A stretch of 64,000 nt of DNA from Qipengyuania pacifica (GCF_019857205.1 NZ_JAHWXO010000006.1:124001-188000), one strand, 5' to 3'; counted from the stretch's first letter, positions 1 through 9,590 are shown. The notes: generated by a model not told the origin, from the letters alone. Numbers and translations are program-made.

Positions 1-1174
1 CGTAGAACGTGCTCATCCCCTCGGGCGCCATGGACGGATCGGTGACGGTCGGGTGGTGCAGATAGATCGAGAAGTCCTGCGGCAGCACGCCGTGATCGTA
101 AATGTCTTCCAGCAGGCCTTTGTACCGCGGGCCGAACAGGATCATGTGATGGGGGATGCCGGGCCAGCTCCCCTCGATCCCGAAGTGGACGACGAACAGG
201 CTGGGGCTGAAGCTCTTGCGTGACAGGCGCTTGGCGTAATCGGCACCGCGTTTCGCGCCAGCTAGCAGATCCTTGTAACTGTGCATGATGTCGGCATTGC
301 TGGCGATGGCATCGAAACGCTGTTTCCAGCCCGACCGCGTTTCCACCTCGGTCACCTGTTTGCCGAGCGTGTGGATCTGGACCACCGGATCGTTCAGCCG
401 GACAGTGCCGCCAAGGCGTTCCAGATGAGTGACCATGCCCGCGATCAGGCGATTGGTGCCGCCCCTGGCCCACCACACTCCGCCGTCGATTTCGAGCTTG
501 TGGATCAGCGCGTAAATGCTGCTGGTCTTCATCGGATTGCCGCCGACCAGAAGCGTGTGGAAGCTCAGCGCTTCGCGCAGCTTTTCATTATCGACATAGC
601 TGGAAACGACCGAATAGACGCTGCGCCACGCCTGCTGTTTCGCGAGCGCAGGAGCAGCCTTGATCATCGACTTGAAGTCGAGGAAGGGCACGTGGCCAAG
701 TTTTACATAGCCTTCCTGATAGACCGCTTCGGAATATTCGAGGAAGCGCTGGTAACCGGCGACATCGGCCGGGTTGAGCTGCGCGATTTCGCGGAACAGC
801 TGCTCTTCATCGTTGGAATAATCGAACTGCGTTCCGTCCGGCCAGGCGAGCCGGTAGAAGGGCATGACCGGCATCAGATCGACATCTTCGGAAATGTCGT
901 GGCCGGACAGTGCCCATAGTTCCTTCAGGCAGTTCGGATCGGTGATGACGGTGGGGCCCGCATCGAAGGTGAAACCGTCTTTCTGCCAGTGGTAGGCGCG
1001 GCCGCCGGGCTTGTCGCGCCCCTCCACCACGGTGGTGGCGATGCCGGCAGATTGCAGCCGGATGGCGAGGGCGAGCCCGCCGAAGCCCGCGCCGATGACG
1101 CAGGCGGTGCGGCCCGGCGGAACGGGCGCTGGGGTTTGGGCCGCCTGGGGGGCAGGGCTGGTCTGTGCGGTCAT
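1..1174 (-). CDS. crtI: Phytoene desaturase CrtI (partial, C-terminus beyond the window)
   Basis: Carotenoid pathway flavoenzyme that desaturates phytoene towards lycopene, normally membrane associated. Translating leftward from ATG 1174 gives an uninterrupted frame of about 391 codons to the window edge; family members are near 490-510 residues, so roughly the last 100 are missing. The N-terminus carries a dinucleotide-binding motif (VIGAGFGGLALA, around residue 25), followed by the family-typical GGRAYHWQKDGFTFDAGPTV region. Further on, GTNRLIAGM and HHMILFGPRYKGLLEDIY match CrtI desaturases. The start codon overlaps the crtY stop as ATGA, which implies translational coupling. A phytoene synthase gene (crtB) often follows in this order but lies outside the window if present. 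Confidence 0.93.
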   Translation of the reverse strand, partial: MTAQTSPAPQAAQTPAPVPPGRTACVIGAGFGGLALAIRLQSAGIATTVVEGRDKPGGRAYHWQKDGFTFDAGPTVITDPNCLKELWALSGHDISEDVDLMPVMPFYRLAWPDGTQFDYSNDEEQLFREIAQLNPADVAGYQRFLEYSEAVYQEGYVKLGHVPFLDFKSMIKAAPALAKQQAWRSVYSVVSSYVDNEKLREALSFHTLLVGGNPMKTSSIYALIHKLEIDGGVWWARGGTNRLIAGMVTHLERLGGTVRLNDPVVQIHTLGKQVTEVETRSGWKQRFDAIASNADIMHSYKDLLAGAKRGADYAKRLSRKSFSPSLFVVHFGIEGSWPGIPHHMILFGPRYKGLLEDIYDHGVLPQDFSIYLHHPTVTDPSMAPEGMSTFY

Positions 1175-2358
1175 TGGGGCTTCTCATGGACGAGCGGGCT
1201 GCCCTTGCCAAGCAGCGCGCGGACGGCATCGGTCACGGGGACGGGGGGCTTGCCGGAAAGGATGCGCAACTTGTCCCCATATGTCGGGGCTCCGGCATAG
1301 AAGCGTTCGATCAGCGGTTCACGCAGGCGATAGAACCGTTCGAAGATGCGATAGCGTTCGTCCGGGCGGGCGGCGTCGAACAGCATCCGGCCAAGCCGGC
1401 GGAAGAACCGCATCGACCGCCAGTGATCATGCGCGCGTTTTTCGAACAGGGCGGCAAGCTGTTCGCCCGGCAACATGGCCTCGCGGGCCAGCACCAGCGC
1501 ATTGGCGACGGCAAATGGCAGCGTGTAGCTGGTGAGGGGATGCGTAAACCCGCCGCGCGCGCCGATCTGGACCACCCCAGGTTGGCGCACGTCGCGCCGG
1601 TATGCGGCAAAATCGCCACCGGTAATGACGGGCAGGACGCCCGTTTCGCCGCCGAGGATGTCGCCATGCCAGCCCATGGCGGCGCAATAGCGGTCGATCC
1701 GGCCCGAAAGCGCGTTGCGGTCCAGCACGTGGCTGTCTGCGTAATAGGTGTCTTCGACGAACAGCTCTTCGGCGCCGAGCGGCAGCGTGTAGACGAAGCG
1801 ATAGGCATCGTGCTGCGCGACGCGCGCATCCATCACGATCGGCCGGGCAAGGCCATGCGGTGCATCGGTGCGCAGGTGGCGGCCCATGAAGACCTGCCAG
1901 CCACCGCGCAGATGGGGCGAAGGTTGGAAATCCCGGCAATCGACCACTGTCCGGGCGGAAATATGCTCGCCATTATCGAGCGTGATGCCGTTGGCTGCCA
2001 GTGCGACCACACGGGACCGGGTGCGGATCGCTTCCTGCGGCAGCTCGCGCCGCAGCGCAGCGTCGAAGTCTCGGCTGGCGAGCGAGCGATAGGCCGAGCC
2101 CAGCGTCCGGCTGTGGGCGGGGAATGCGACGGTGTAGCCCGCGGGCCATTCGGTCTTGCGAAAGGGTGCGAGCAAATCGGTGCCGGCGTCATCCAGATCG
2201 CTGGCAAACCAGCTCCAGCGGTGATTTCCGCCGAAAACCTCCCCCGCTTCGAACAGCGCAAGGCGCAATTGCGGATGTGACCGGTGGACTGCCAGCGCGG
2301 TAAGCCCGCCTGCGAGCCCACCTCCGACGATTGCGATATCGAACATGCGCTCAGTCAT
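1171..2358 (-). CDS. crtY: Lycopene beta-cyclase CrtY
   Basis: Converts lycopene to beta-carotene by closing the terminal rings. The protein is about 395 residues, usual for CrtY. It opens with an FAD/NAD-binding motif (FDIAIVGGGLAGG). A GGNHRWSWFASDLD segment and a FVEDTYYAD stretch (the cyclase FLEDT-like motif) follow. I prefer the ATG at 2358 over the in-frame TTG at 2364, which adds only two residues; neither has a strong ribosome binding site. Its stop overlaps the crtI start (ATGA), so the two genes are one transcription unit. Together they place the organism among yellow to orange carotenoid producers. Confidence 0.94.
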   Translation of the reverse strand: MTERMFDIAIVGGGLAGGLTALAVHRSHPQLRLALFEAGEVFGGNHRWSWFASDLDDAGTDLLAPFRKTEWPAGYTVAFPAHSRTLGSAYRSLASRDFDAALRRELPQEAIRTRSRVVALAANGITLDNGEHISARTVVDCRDFQPSPHLRGGWQVFMGRHLRTDAPHGLARPIVMDARVAQHDAYRFVYTLPLGAEELFVEDTYYADSHVLDRNALSGRIDRYCAAMGWHGDILGGETGVLPVITGGDFAAYRRDVRQPGVVQIGARGGFTHPLTSYTLPFAVANALVLAREAMLPGEQLAALFEKRAHDHWRSMRFFRRLGRMLFDAARPDERYRIFERFYRLREPLIERFYAGAPTYGDKLRILSGKPPVPVTDAVRALLGKGSPLVHEKPQ

Positions 2359-2473
2359 CGCCAAGAGGCTTAGAGGCGAAGCGCACAGGGGACAATCGTC
2401 TTGACGATGCTGGCGGGAACAGGAGCGCGAACCGGGTGTTTCAATGCAAACAGGGAACCTCGAGGGAAATCAC

Positions 2474-3325
2474 ATGAAAGCCATTCTTGCCGCTGCGGGC
2501 GCTGCCGTCGCCCTGTGCGCATCACCTGCCGCCGCCCAAGAGGCGGACGAAATCGCTGCGGCTAGCGGCAACGCCGAGCCTACGGTGTTCGACGGCGACT
2601 GGCTGAGCGTCGGCGCCGGCGTGATCTATGGGCCGAGCTACAGAGGTTCGGACGACTACGTCTTCTCCCCGATCCCTGTGGTTCAGGGCAATCTGGGCGG
2701 GGTCGGCATCAGCCCGAGAGCCGGCGGCATCGCGCTCGATTTCATTCCCGACCGGGACGGCGAAGTGTCGTTTTCCGCCGGCATCGCTGCAAAGCTGAGC
2801 CGCAACCGCGCTGCCCAGATCAAGGATCCGGTGGTGAGGAGCTATGGAGAGCTGGAAACGGCGATCGAAGTGGGGCCAAGCGCAGGGGTCAGCGTTCCGG
2901 CGCTGCTCAACCCCTATGACAGCCTGAGCTTCAACATCGATGCGGTCTGGGACGTGGCCGGCGCGCATAACGGCATGTCGGTCAACCCGTCCATTACCTA
3001 TTTCACGCCGCTGAGCCGCGGTATCGCCGTATCTCTGTCCGTCAGCGCAAAGCATATCGACGATGACTTTGCCGACTATTACTACTCCGTCCCGGCTGGT
3101 GGGCCGCTGCCCGAATTCCAGGCGGAAGGCGGTTTCGAAAGCGCCGGGGTCAACCTGCTGGGTGTATTCGACCTCGATGGCGACGTGACCAATGGCGGGC
3201 TCGCCCTGATCGCATTGGGCGGTTATTCGCGCATGCTTGGAGACGCGAAACGCACCCCGTTCACCTCGATCCGCGGCGATGCCGACCAATGGATGGGGGC
3301 GGTAGGCGTAGGCTATACGTTCTGA
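2474..3325 (+). CDS. MipA/OmpV family outer membrane protein
   Basis: Predicted outer-membrane beta-barrel of the MipA/OmpV (MltA-interacting protein) family, 283 residues. A signal peptide is visible (MKAILAAAGAAVALCASPAAAQ). Then come alternating hydrophobic strands, the family-typical start of the barrel (GAGVIYGPSYRGSDDYVFSP), and a terminal strand ending in aromatic F (GAVGVGYTF), typical of BAM-assembled proteins. The longer frame opening at 2444 is less likely, because GAGGGA just upstream of 2474 is a good ribosome binding site. It is divergent from crtY. The family is linked to peptidoglycan enzyme scaffolding or outer-membrane adaptation; the exact role here is unknown. Confidence 0.85.
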   Translation: MKAILAAAGAAVALCASPAAAQEADEIAAASGNAEPTVFDGDWLSVGAGVIYGPSYRGSDDYVFSPIPVVQGNLGGVGISPRAGGIALDFIPDRDGEVSFSAGIAAKLSRNRAAQIKDPVVRSYGELETAIEVGPSAGVSVPALLNPYDSLSFNIDAVWDVAGAHNGMSVNPSITYFTPLSRGIAVSLSVSAKHIDDDFADYYYSVPAGGPLPEFQAEGGFESAGVNLLGVFDLDGDVTNGGLALIALGGYSRMLGDAKRTPFTSIRGDADQWMGAVGVGYTF

Positions 3326-3390
3326 CACCTGCTTTTGCTTGCCCTCGCCGATGAGGGCAGGCATCCCCTTGCGCCAAAGGGGAGATACAT

Positions 3391-4659
3391 ATGAGAATCG
3401 CCGCACTGCTTGCGCTCGGCGCAGCAATCATTGCCACGCCTGCGCTGGCGGACACGACGGTCATCCATGCCGGTGCGGTCGTGGTGGATGCCGACAGCCA
3501 GCCGCGGGGGCAATCGACCGTTACGGTCACCGACGGGCGGATCGTGAGCATAGAGGACGGTTTTGCCGATGCTCCGACAGGAGCTACGGTGGTCGACCTC
3601 AGGAACAAGACCGTGGCGCCCGGCCTGGTCGACCTGCACGTTCATTTGACCGGCGATCCTGGGGGCGACTTCTGGAAAGAAGCCGTCGAACCCGACGAAT
3701 GGGGCGTGGTCGTGGGCGCCAAGAATGCCCGACTGACGGCACTGGCAGGGTTCACGACCGTGCGCGAGGCAGGCAGCGGCCGGGAATCTGCTTTCGCCCT
3801 GCGGCGCGGCACCGAAGAAGGCTTCATCGCCGGACCGCGTATCGTAGCGGCGGGCCCCCCGCTGGCGATTGTCGGCGGACATGGCGATGTCAGCGGTTTC
3901 CGTCCCGAAGTGAACGAGGTTCTCGACACGGGGTTCACCTGTACCGGCGCAGTGGAATGTGCCGAGAAAGTGCGCCTCGCCAGCCAGAACGGTGCTGATG
4001 TCATCAAGATCACCGCCACCGGTGGGGTGTTAAGCCAGCAGGGGCGCGGGCTGGAAGCGCATTTCAGCGATGCCGAAATGAAAAGCATCGCGGATACCGC
4101 TCATTCGCTGGGTCTGCAGGTCATGGCACACGCCCACGGTGCCCGCGGTGTGGAGGCCGCGAGCCGAGCAGGCATCGATACGATCGAACATGGTACGTAT
4201 CTGGACGAAGCGGCCGCCAACGAAATGAAGAAAAACGGCACGGTGCTGATCCCCACGCTCATGGCTTTCCAGGGTGTGACTGAACGGCTGGGCAAAGGAA
4301 TTTACACCCCCGTTGTCGAAGAGAAGATCCGGGCAGTTGCCGAAACGGCGCGGGTATTCATGGGCAAGGCAATGCGCTGGGGCGTGCCAATCGCTTTCGG
4401 GACCGATGCCGGCGTTTTCGGTCATGGGCGCAATGCCGGCGAATTCGCGCTCATGGTGGCGCAGGGTATGGGCCACCGCGAAGCCTTCGCCACGGCGACG
4501 ACAAATGCCGCCAAGGTGCTCGGCATGGAAAATGAAATCGGTCGGATCGCGCCGGGATATTCCGCCGACCTGATTGCGATCGATGGCAACCCGCTGGAAG
4601 ACACGGCTACGCTCGAAAATGTGGGTTGGGTAATGGTTCGCGGGCGCGTGATCGACTGA
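3391..4659 (+). CDS. Secreted metal-dependent amidohydrolase (imidazolonepropionase-like)
   Basis: Metal-dependent hydrolase of the amidohydrolase superfamily, 422 residues, with a signal peptide (MRIAALLALGAAIIATPALA), so probably periplasmic. Metal-binding landmarks are visible in order: HVHLTG (first HxH pair, about residue 86), VIKITATGG (candidate carboxylated lysine), MAHAHGARG and IEHGTYLD (metal histidines), and FGTDAG (catalytic aspartate). Similar secreted enzymes hydrolyse dipeptides such as Xaa-Pro or Xaa-Arg; the substrate cannot be read from sequence. It lies 65 bases after the MipA-like gene and 127 bases before the DUF885 gene, so this is a run of secreted hydrolases. Confidence 0.88.
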   Translation: MRIAALLALGAAIIATPALADTTVIHAGAVVVDADSQPRGQSTVTVTDGRIVSIEDGFADAPTGATVVDLRNKTVAPGLVDLHVHLTGDPGGDFWKEAVEPDEWGVVVGAKNARLTALAGFTTVREAGSGRESAFALRRGTEEGFIAGPRIVAAGPPLAIVGGHGDVSGFRPEVNEVLDTGFTCTGAVECAEKVRLASQNGADVIKITATGGVLSQQGRGLEAHFSDAEMKSIADTAHSLGLQVMAHAHGARGVEAASRAGIDTIEHGTYLDEAAANEMKKNGTVLIPTLMAFQGVTERLGKGIYTPVVEEKIRAVAETARVFMGKAMRWGVPIAFGTDAGVFGHGRNAGEFALMVAQGMGHREAFATATTNAAKVLGMENEIGRIAPGYSADLIAIDGNPLEDTATLENVGWVMVRGRVID

Positions 4660-4728
4660 CCTACGCGTCGGGGGACACCGACGCCGGCGTTCGGTCGATG
4701 CGTTTACGCCATCGGTCGCAAACCCTGC

Positions 4729-4757
4729 TTGTCCGCCATATCAAACCAGTGTTGTAA
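4729..4757 (+). promoter_or_regulatory. Possible sigma-70 type promoter upstream of the DUF885 gene
   Basis: TTGTCC (4729-4734) and TTGTAA (4752-4757) are separated by 17 bases, 29 bases before the DUF885 start. The -10 match is poor, so this is a weak call. It would make the DUF885 gene separately transcribed from the amidohydrolase in front of it. Confidence 0.25.
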
Positions 4758-4786
4758 CGGAACTCAGAGGTTTCAGGGGAATTGCG

Positions 4787-6610
4787 ATGAAATACGTCAG
4801 CCATGCATTCGCTTCAGGTGCAGCTTTTGCGCTCGCGCTCTCGGCAGTTCCGTCCATCGCACAGGACCGGCAGGATGATGCTGCGGTTGCCGCCGAGGCT
4901 GGCGAACATGATAAACTGTTCGCGCTTTTCGCCGATGCGGACGAGCGCGAACTGAAGTTGAACCCTGTCGGCGCCCTGTTTCGTGGCGATATGCGGTATG
5001 CCGACCGGCTGGGCGATTACCTGACCGACGAATATCTCGCTGCGAGCAAGGCGGATAATGCGAAGAACATCGCCATGCTGGCAGAAATCGACCGCAGCAA
5101 GCTTTCGGCCACGGACCAGCTGGCTTATGACGTGTTCGCCTACAATCAGCAAAGAACGCTGGCAGGCTTCGCCCCGGAAATCCTGGCTGTCACACAGGTG
5201 CGCCCGATCAATCATTTTTCGGGTTTCCACACGTTCTATCCGAACTTTGCCAGTGGACAGAGCGCGGCTCCGTTCAAGACAGTTACGGATTACGAAAACA
5301 ATCTCAAACGGCACAAGGACTATATCGCGATCACCGACCGGGCGATCGACAGGTTTCGCGAGGGAATGGAAACCGGCGTTTTAGAAACGAAACTGACCAT
5401 CGGCAATGTCGTCAGCCAGCTTGACACGCAACTGGCCATGCCGGTGGAAGAATCGCCCTTTTTCATGCCGGTGAAGAATTTCCCCGAAGATTTTTCAGAT
5501 GAAGACAAGGCCCGGCTGACCGAGGAATACAGAGCCGGGACCGCTGAAATCTATGCAGTTCACGCTCGCCTTCGCGATTTCCTGCGGGACGAATATATGC
5601 CTGTCGCGCGCGACACGGTGGGCCTGTCGCAGATGAAGGGTGGAGCTGAACTCTATAGACAGCTTATCGAAGATACGACCACGCTGCCCCTGGAGCCGGA
5701 CTATCTGCACAATCTCGGTCTGACCGAAGTCGCGCGGATCAAGAACGGGATGGAAGAAATCAAGCGAGAGGTCGGTTTCGTAGGCACGCTCAACCAGTTT
5801 TTCGACTACGTTCGCACCGACGCGAAGTTCAAGCCGGAAAGCCGCGAGGCGCTGACGCAGACTTACTACGATATCGGCAAGCAGGTTGATGCGAAGATCG
5901 GCGACTATTTCTCGCTCGTTCCCAAGACACCGCTCGAGATCAAGCCATACGAAGAGTATCGTGAAAAGTTCGAAGCAGGCGGATCGTACAATTCCGGCGC
6001 CCCGGATGGATCGCGCCCGGGCACGTTCTATTTCAACGCCTATGATTTGCCGAGCCGCCTGACGACCGGCAATGTCACGCTGTATCTGCACGAAGGCGCG
6101 CCTGGCCACCATTTCCAGATCAGCCTTGCGCAGGAAAATACCGATCTGCCCGCCTTCATGCGGTTCGGCGGCAATACGGCCTATGTCGAAGGCTGGGCCC
6201 TCTATGCCGAAACACTGGGCTACCCGATGGGCTTTTTCGACGATCCGTGGAATCGCTATGGCACCCTGCAGGACGAGCAATTGCGCGCCATGCGGCTGGT
6301 CGTCGATACCGGCCTGCATGCGAAAGGCTGGACCCGGCAGCAGGCAATCGATTTCATGCTCGAGAACAGTGGCATGACCGAAACCGAGGTGGTGGCGGAA
6401 GTGGAGCGCTATATCGCGATCCCCAGCCAGGCGCTCGCCTACAAGGTCGGAGCGCTGAAAATTCAGGAACTGCGCAAGCGCGCGGAGGAACAGTTGGGTG
6501 ACAAATTCGACATCCGCGATTTCCACGCCGAAGTGCTAGGCACCGGCAGCCTCCCCATGCCGGTACTTGAAGCGAAGATCGCCCGCTGGATCGCAGCCAA
6601 AGCCGGATAG
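4787..6610 (+). CDS. DUF885 family protein, secreted zinc-peptidase-like
   Basis: A 607-residue protein of the DUF885 family, found widely in secreted form in Sphingomonadales and related groups. A signal peptide precedes residue 26 (SAVPSIAQ). The C-terminal half contains LYLHEGAPGHHFQ and YVEGWALYAETLG, the conserved HExxxGHH and EGWALYAE blocks, which resemble a zinc metallopeptidase centre. Family members are thought to be carboxypeptidase-like, but few have been tested. ATG 4787 is preceded by AGGGG at a suitable distance. The GT87 gene starts only seven bases after its stop, so the two are likely cotranscribed. Confidence 0.87.
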   Translation: MKYVSHAFASGAAFALALSAVPSIAQDRQDDAAVAAEAGEHDKLFALFADADERELKLNPVGALFRGDMRYADRLGDYLTDEYLAASKADNAKNIAMLAEIDRSKLSATDQLAYDVFAYNQQRTLAGFAPEILAVTQVRPINHFSGFHTFYPNFASGQSAAPFKTVTDYENNLKRHKDYIAITDRAIDRFREGMETGVLETKLTIGNVVSQLDTQLAMPVEESPFFMPVKNFPEDFSDEDKARLTEEYRAGTAEIYAVHARLRDFLRDEYMPVARDTVGLSQMKGGAELYRQLIEDTTTLPLEPDYLHNLGLTEVARIKNGMEEIKREVGFVGTLNQFFDYVRTDAKFKPESREALTQTYYDIGKQVDAKIGDYFSLVPKTPLEIKPYEEYREKFEAGGSYNSGAPDGSRPGTFYFNAYDLPSRLTTGNVTLYLHEGAPGHHFQISLAQENTDLPAFMRFGGNTAYVEGWALYAETLGYPMGFFDDPWNRYGTLQDEQLRAMRLVVDTGLHAKGWTRQQAIDFMLENSGMTETEVVAEVERYIAIPSQALAYKVGALKIQELRKRAEEQLGDKFDIRDFHAEVLGTGSLPMPVLEAKIARWIAAKAG

Positions 6611-6616
6611 GCAAAA

Positions 6617-7777
6617 GTGGATTGGCTGCGCAAAGCCGAATGGCTCACGAGGGACCGGGTGCGCGGCTATGCATGGCTGGTTGCGCTGGCGGGCCTTGTA
6701 CTGGTGGGTCACGCCTACCTTCAGGCAATGGGCCCTGTCGGTACGGATTTTCTGGCATTCTGGGGTGCAGGCCATGTGACGGCAGCAGGCGATCCGGCGG
6801 CGGCATACGATCTCGCGGTTCAAGAGCAAGTGCAGACTGGCACCGGCAGCGATGGGTGGTTCGCGTTCGTTAATCCACCCCCGTTTCTTTTCGCGGCGGT
6901 GCCATTCGGGGCACTGCCGTTTCCGATCGCATGGATCGCCTGGGTCGCCGCGACATGGGGACTATGGGCATGGGCGAGCCTGCGGGCATTTCCTCGCCTG
7001 TGGCCGCTGGTAATCGCGTATCCCGGTGCAGTGATCGCGGCAACGCATGCGCAAACGGGACTGCTCACTGGCGCCCTGTTGGTTTTTGGCGCCCATGAAC
7101 TGGGCAAGCGTTCGGCATTGTCCGGAGCAGCGATCGGAGCGCTGGTAATCAAGCCGCATTTAGCGGTGCTTGCCCCGATCTGGTTTGCTGCCGGTGGGCG
7201 GTGGCGCGCCTTCCTGTCGGCAGGGGGGGTGACATTGGCTCTGCTCGCCTCTTCCGTGCTGGTTTTCGGAAAGGGCATCCTTAGCGATTACGCCACGAGC
7301 TGGCGCGCGAGCGGGGCGCTGATGGAAGTTGTCGAGGCCGATTTCCTCCTGCGGATGGCGACGTTCTTCTCACAGGTACGGCTTTGGGCGGGGGATTTGC
7401 CCGCGAGCATTGCCGGGCTTGCATCTGGCGGCCTGGCTGTCGCCTCGGCGATATTCGCATGGCGGCGGTTCGATGGCGATGCCAGGGCAACGGGCGCGGT
7501 CGTGCTGGCGGCGACCGCTCTCGCGTCGCCTTATCTCTTCAACTACGATTTGCCATTTCTGGTCTTTCCCACGCTGTGGCTGGTCACTCAAGGTCTGGAA
7601 CGAGGGTTTCGGCCATTCGAAAAGCTTGCATTGGTCATCCTTTACTTCGCGCCCTTCGCCACACGGGCTCTGGCATTCCCGCTGGGTGTAAACCTGATGC
7701 CGCTCGCAGCGCTGGCGTTGCTGGCGCTGGTCTGGAGCCGCGGAGGCCGCCCACCGGGAACAAGCGTGCAACCCTAG
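6617..7777 (+). CDS. Glycosyltransferase family 87 (DUF2029) membrane protein
   Basis: Polytopic membrane protein of 386 residues related to GT87 glycosyltransferases, which use polyprenyl-phosphate sugars on the outer face of the inner membrane. A GTG start at 6617 begins MDWLRKAEWL, followed by many hydrophobic segments. The early loop GTDFLAFWGAGHV matches the GT87 pattern (D-F...W.A, about residue 38), where the catalytic aspartate sits. A later VIKPHLAVLAPIW segment is also family-typical. It is probably coupled to the DUF885 gene. The glycan it builds is unknown. Confidence 0.8.
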   Translation: MDWLRKAEWLTRDRVRGYAWLVALAGLVLVGHAYLQAMGPVGTDFLAFWGAGHVTAAGDPAAAYDLAVQEQVQTGTGSDGWFAFVNPPPFLFAAVPFGALPFPIAWIAWVAATWGLWAWASLRAFPRLWPLVIAYPGAVIAATHAQTGLLTGALLVFGAHELGKRSALSGAAIGALVIKPHLAVLAPIWFAAGGRWRAFLSAGGVTLALLASSVLVFGKGILSDYATSWRASGALMEVVEADFLLRMATFFSQVRLWAGDLPASIAGLASGGLAVASAIFAWRRFDGDARATGAVVLAATALASPYLFNYDLPFLVFPTLWLVTQGLERGFRPFEKLALVILYFAPFATRALAFPLGVNLMPLAALALLALVWSRGGRPPGTSVQP

Positions 7778-7824
7778 GGTTTTTACTCATCAGGACGGTG
7801 GGAGAGATTTCATGGAGGTTTGCC

Positions 7825-7974
7825 ATGTCAAGTTTGTCCTTCCACAGCAGTAGCCCGGATCGCTGGGCCAAGCCGAAACCCTATAGCGACAGCTCGCTGC
7901 GTTATCAGATGCACGGCAAGATCCTGCCCATGGAGGAGCCAGGTTTCCTGGCTCGCCTGTTCGGGCTGCGCTGA
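7825..7974 (+). CDS. Small hypothetical protein (49 aa)
   Basis: Short ORF from ATG 7825, with GGAGG eight bases upstream, ending in TGA just before a strong terminator. The product is serine-rich at the N-terminus, then basic and aromatic, ending in a hydrophobic FLARLFGLR. I do not recognise a family. The good ribosome binding site and the terminator immediately downstream argue for a real gene. It has no signal peptide or membrane span. It follows the GT87 gene by 47 bases and could be the last gene of that unit. Confidence 0.6.
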   Translation: MSSLSFHSSSPDRWAKPKPYSDSSLRYQMHGKILPMEEPGFLARLFGLR

Positions 7975-7996
7975 GGGTTCAGTCGTACCAAGGACG

Positions 7997-8032
7997 AGGG
8001 GCCGGAGGTCTGTTGACCCCCGGCCCCTTTTT
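7997..8032 (+). terminator. Rho-independent terminator after the 49-aa ORF
   Basis: A nine-base perfect inverted repeat (AGGGGCCGG, 7997-8005, with its complement at 8020-8028) encloses a 14-base loop and is followed by five T residues. It closes the rightward unit and also lies beyond the 3' end of the convergent symporter gene. Confidence 0.85.
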
Positions 8033-8051
8033 CGTGCCAGTCTAACGACCG

Positions 8052-9590
8052 TCAGTATTCTTCCGGTTCTTCCGGCGTGTCTTCCGTATGGGTAGGCCCT
8101 GCGTCACGCTCGCCCTTGGCAAGCTTGAACACGACGCCGCTCAGCAATGCGAGAGCCAGCAGGTTGGGCAGGGCCATTGCCGCATTGGAGATATCGCCCA
8201 AACGCCAGACCAGCTGCGAAGGTTGGGTCGCCCCGACGAAAATGCCGATGCACCAGATTACCCGCCAGATGATGTGCAGGATCTTCTCGCCGCCGCGGGT
8301 GGAGCCCGGAATACGGTCGTAAAGGAAGGTAATCGCCCGCTCGCCGTAATAACTCCACGTCAGCAACGTGGTGAAGACGAACAGGATCAGCGCCACCGAT
8401 GCCACCAGCGTGCCGAGCGGTATGCCCGCGATGAGCGTTGGAAACGCCGCGGCGAATGCCCCTGAGGTGGTAACGAAGCCGGACATCTGCGTCGTGCCGA
8501 GATCCGATTGCCAGACATGCTGCACTGCCTGCCCCTGATAAGTGAAATCGCCTTCCACCGTCAGGATCACGAGGGCGGTCATGGTGCAGATGACGATCGT
8601 GTCGATGAACGTGCCCAGCATCGCCATGCGGCCTTGCTGCTCGGGATCGTTCGTCTGTGCGACTGCGTGCGCAATGGCCGTCGAACCCTGACCAGCTTCG
8701 TTGGAGAATAGGCCGCGAGCAACGCCAGCACGGATTGCGATAATGATCATCGCCCCGGCGAAACCGCCGCTTGCGCTCTGCATGTTGAATGCACCGCCGA
8801 AGATGCGCCCGAAGGTTTCGGGCAGGTCCTGGAAGTTCAGGATCAGCGCGATCAACGCCATCGCGATGTAGGTTGCGGCCATGAAGGGCACGACCTTTTC
8901 GGCAACGTTGCCGATCGATTTGATGCCGCCGATAATGACGATGAAGACCAGAATGGCGACGATCAGGCCGCCCATCCAGCGTTCGATCCCGAACAGTTCG
9001 TTGAGGCCACTGGCGACTTCGTTCGACTGGATCGAATTGCCGGTCACCAATGCGGAAAACAGGGTGCCGAGGCAGAACAGCACGGCGAGCCATGTCCATT
9101 TCTTGCCAAGACCCATCATGATATAGGTCATCGGGCCGCCGCGCAGCACGCCGTCACTCGTCTTTTCGCGGTAGCGGATGGCAAGGCTGCCTTCCGCAAA
9201 CCCGAGCGCCATGCCGAACAGGGCGGTAATCCACATCCAGAAGATCGCACCGGGTCCCCCGAGTGCGATGGCCGTCGCCACACCGGCAAGGTTACCGGTT
9301 CCGACCTGGCCCGAAAGCGCCGTCGACAGGGCCGCGAATGGCGAAATTTCGCCCGCACCCGCGCTTTTCCTGCCTTTGAAAAGGCCGGCAAATGCGTTGC
9401 CGAGATTGCGAATGGGGTAGAATTTCAGTCCGACCATGATCCACAGGCCGATGCCGAGCAGTACGATCGTCATGGGTGGGAAGGGCAGTACCTCCGCGCC
9501 GTTCCATGTGCCCACCCAGATAAAATCGGAAATGTTGGTGACCGGCTCGATCAGCCGCTCGCCCAGACTTGCCGTCTGGCCTGTTGCCAT
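8052..9590 (-). CDS. Sodium:alanine/glycine symporter (AGCS family)
   Basis: Inner-membrane cation symporter of the alanine/glycine:cation symporter (AGCS, DagA/AlsT) family, importing small neutral amino acids with sodium. The product from ATG 9590 is 512 residues with about 11 hydrophobic spans. Family signatures include GGPMTYIM, SGQVGTGNLAGVATA (the amino-acid and cation site region) and RGLFSNEAGQGS. ATG 9590 is chosen because AGGGG lies ten bases upstream; the frame could extend to 9653. The C-terminus is an acidic tail (TEDTPEEPEEY). It is divergent from secE and convergent with the 49-aa ORF. Confidence 0.93.
   Translation of the reverse strand: MATGQTASLGERLIEPVTNISDFIWVGTWNGAEVLPFPPMTIVLLGIGLWIMVGLKFYPIRNLGNAFAGLFKGRKSAGAGEISPFAALSTALSGQVGTGNLAGVATAIALGGPGAIFWMWITALFGMALGFAEGSLAIRYREKTSDGVLRGGPMTYIMMGLGKKWTWLAVLFCLGTLFSALVTGNSIQSNEVASGLNELFGIERWMGGLIVAILVFIVIIGGIKSIGNVAEKVVPFMAATYIAMALIALILNFQDLPETFGRIFGGAFNMQSASGGFAGAMIIIAIRAGVARGLFSNEAGQGSTAIAHAVAQTNDPEQQGRMAMLGTFIDTIVICTMTALVILTVEGDFTYQGQAVQHVWQSDLGTTQMSGFVTTSGAFAAAFPTLIAGIPLGTLVASVALILFVFTTLLTWSYYGERAITFLYDRIPGSTRGGEKILHIIWRVIWCIGIFVGATQPSQLVWRLGDISNAAMALPNLLALALLSGVVFKLAKGERDAGPTHTEDTPEEPEEY

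Noticed and set aside
1165..2280. A 371-codon rightward frame opposite crtY
   Set aside because: Exact complement of crtY with no signal peptide, domain or ribosome binding site to support it.
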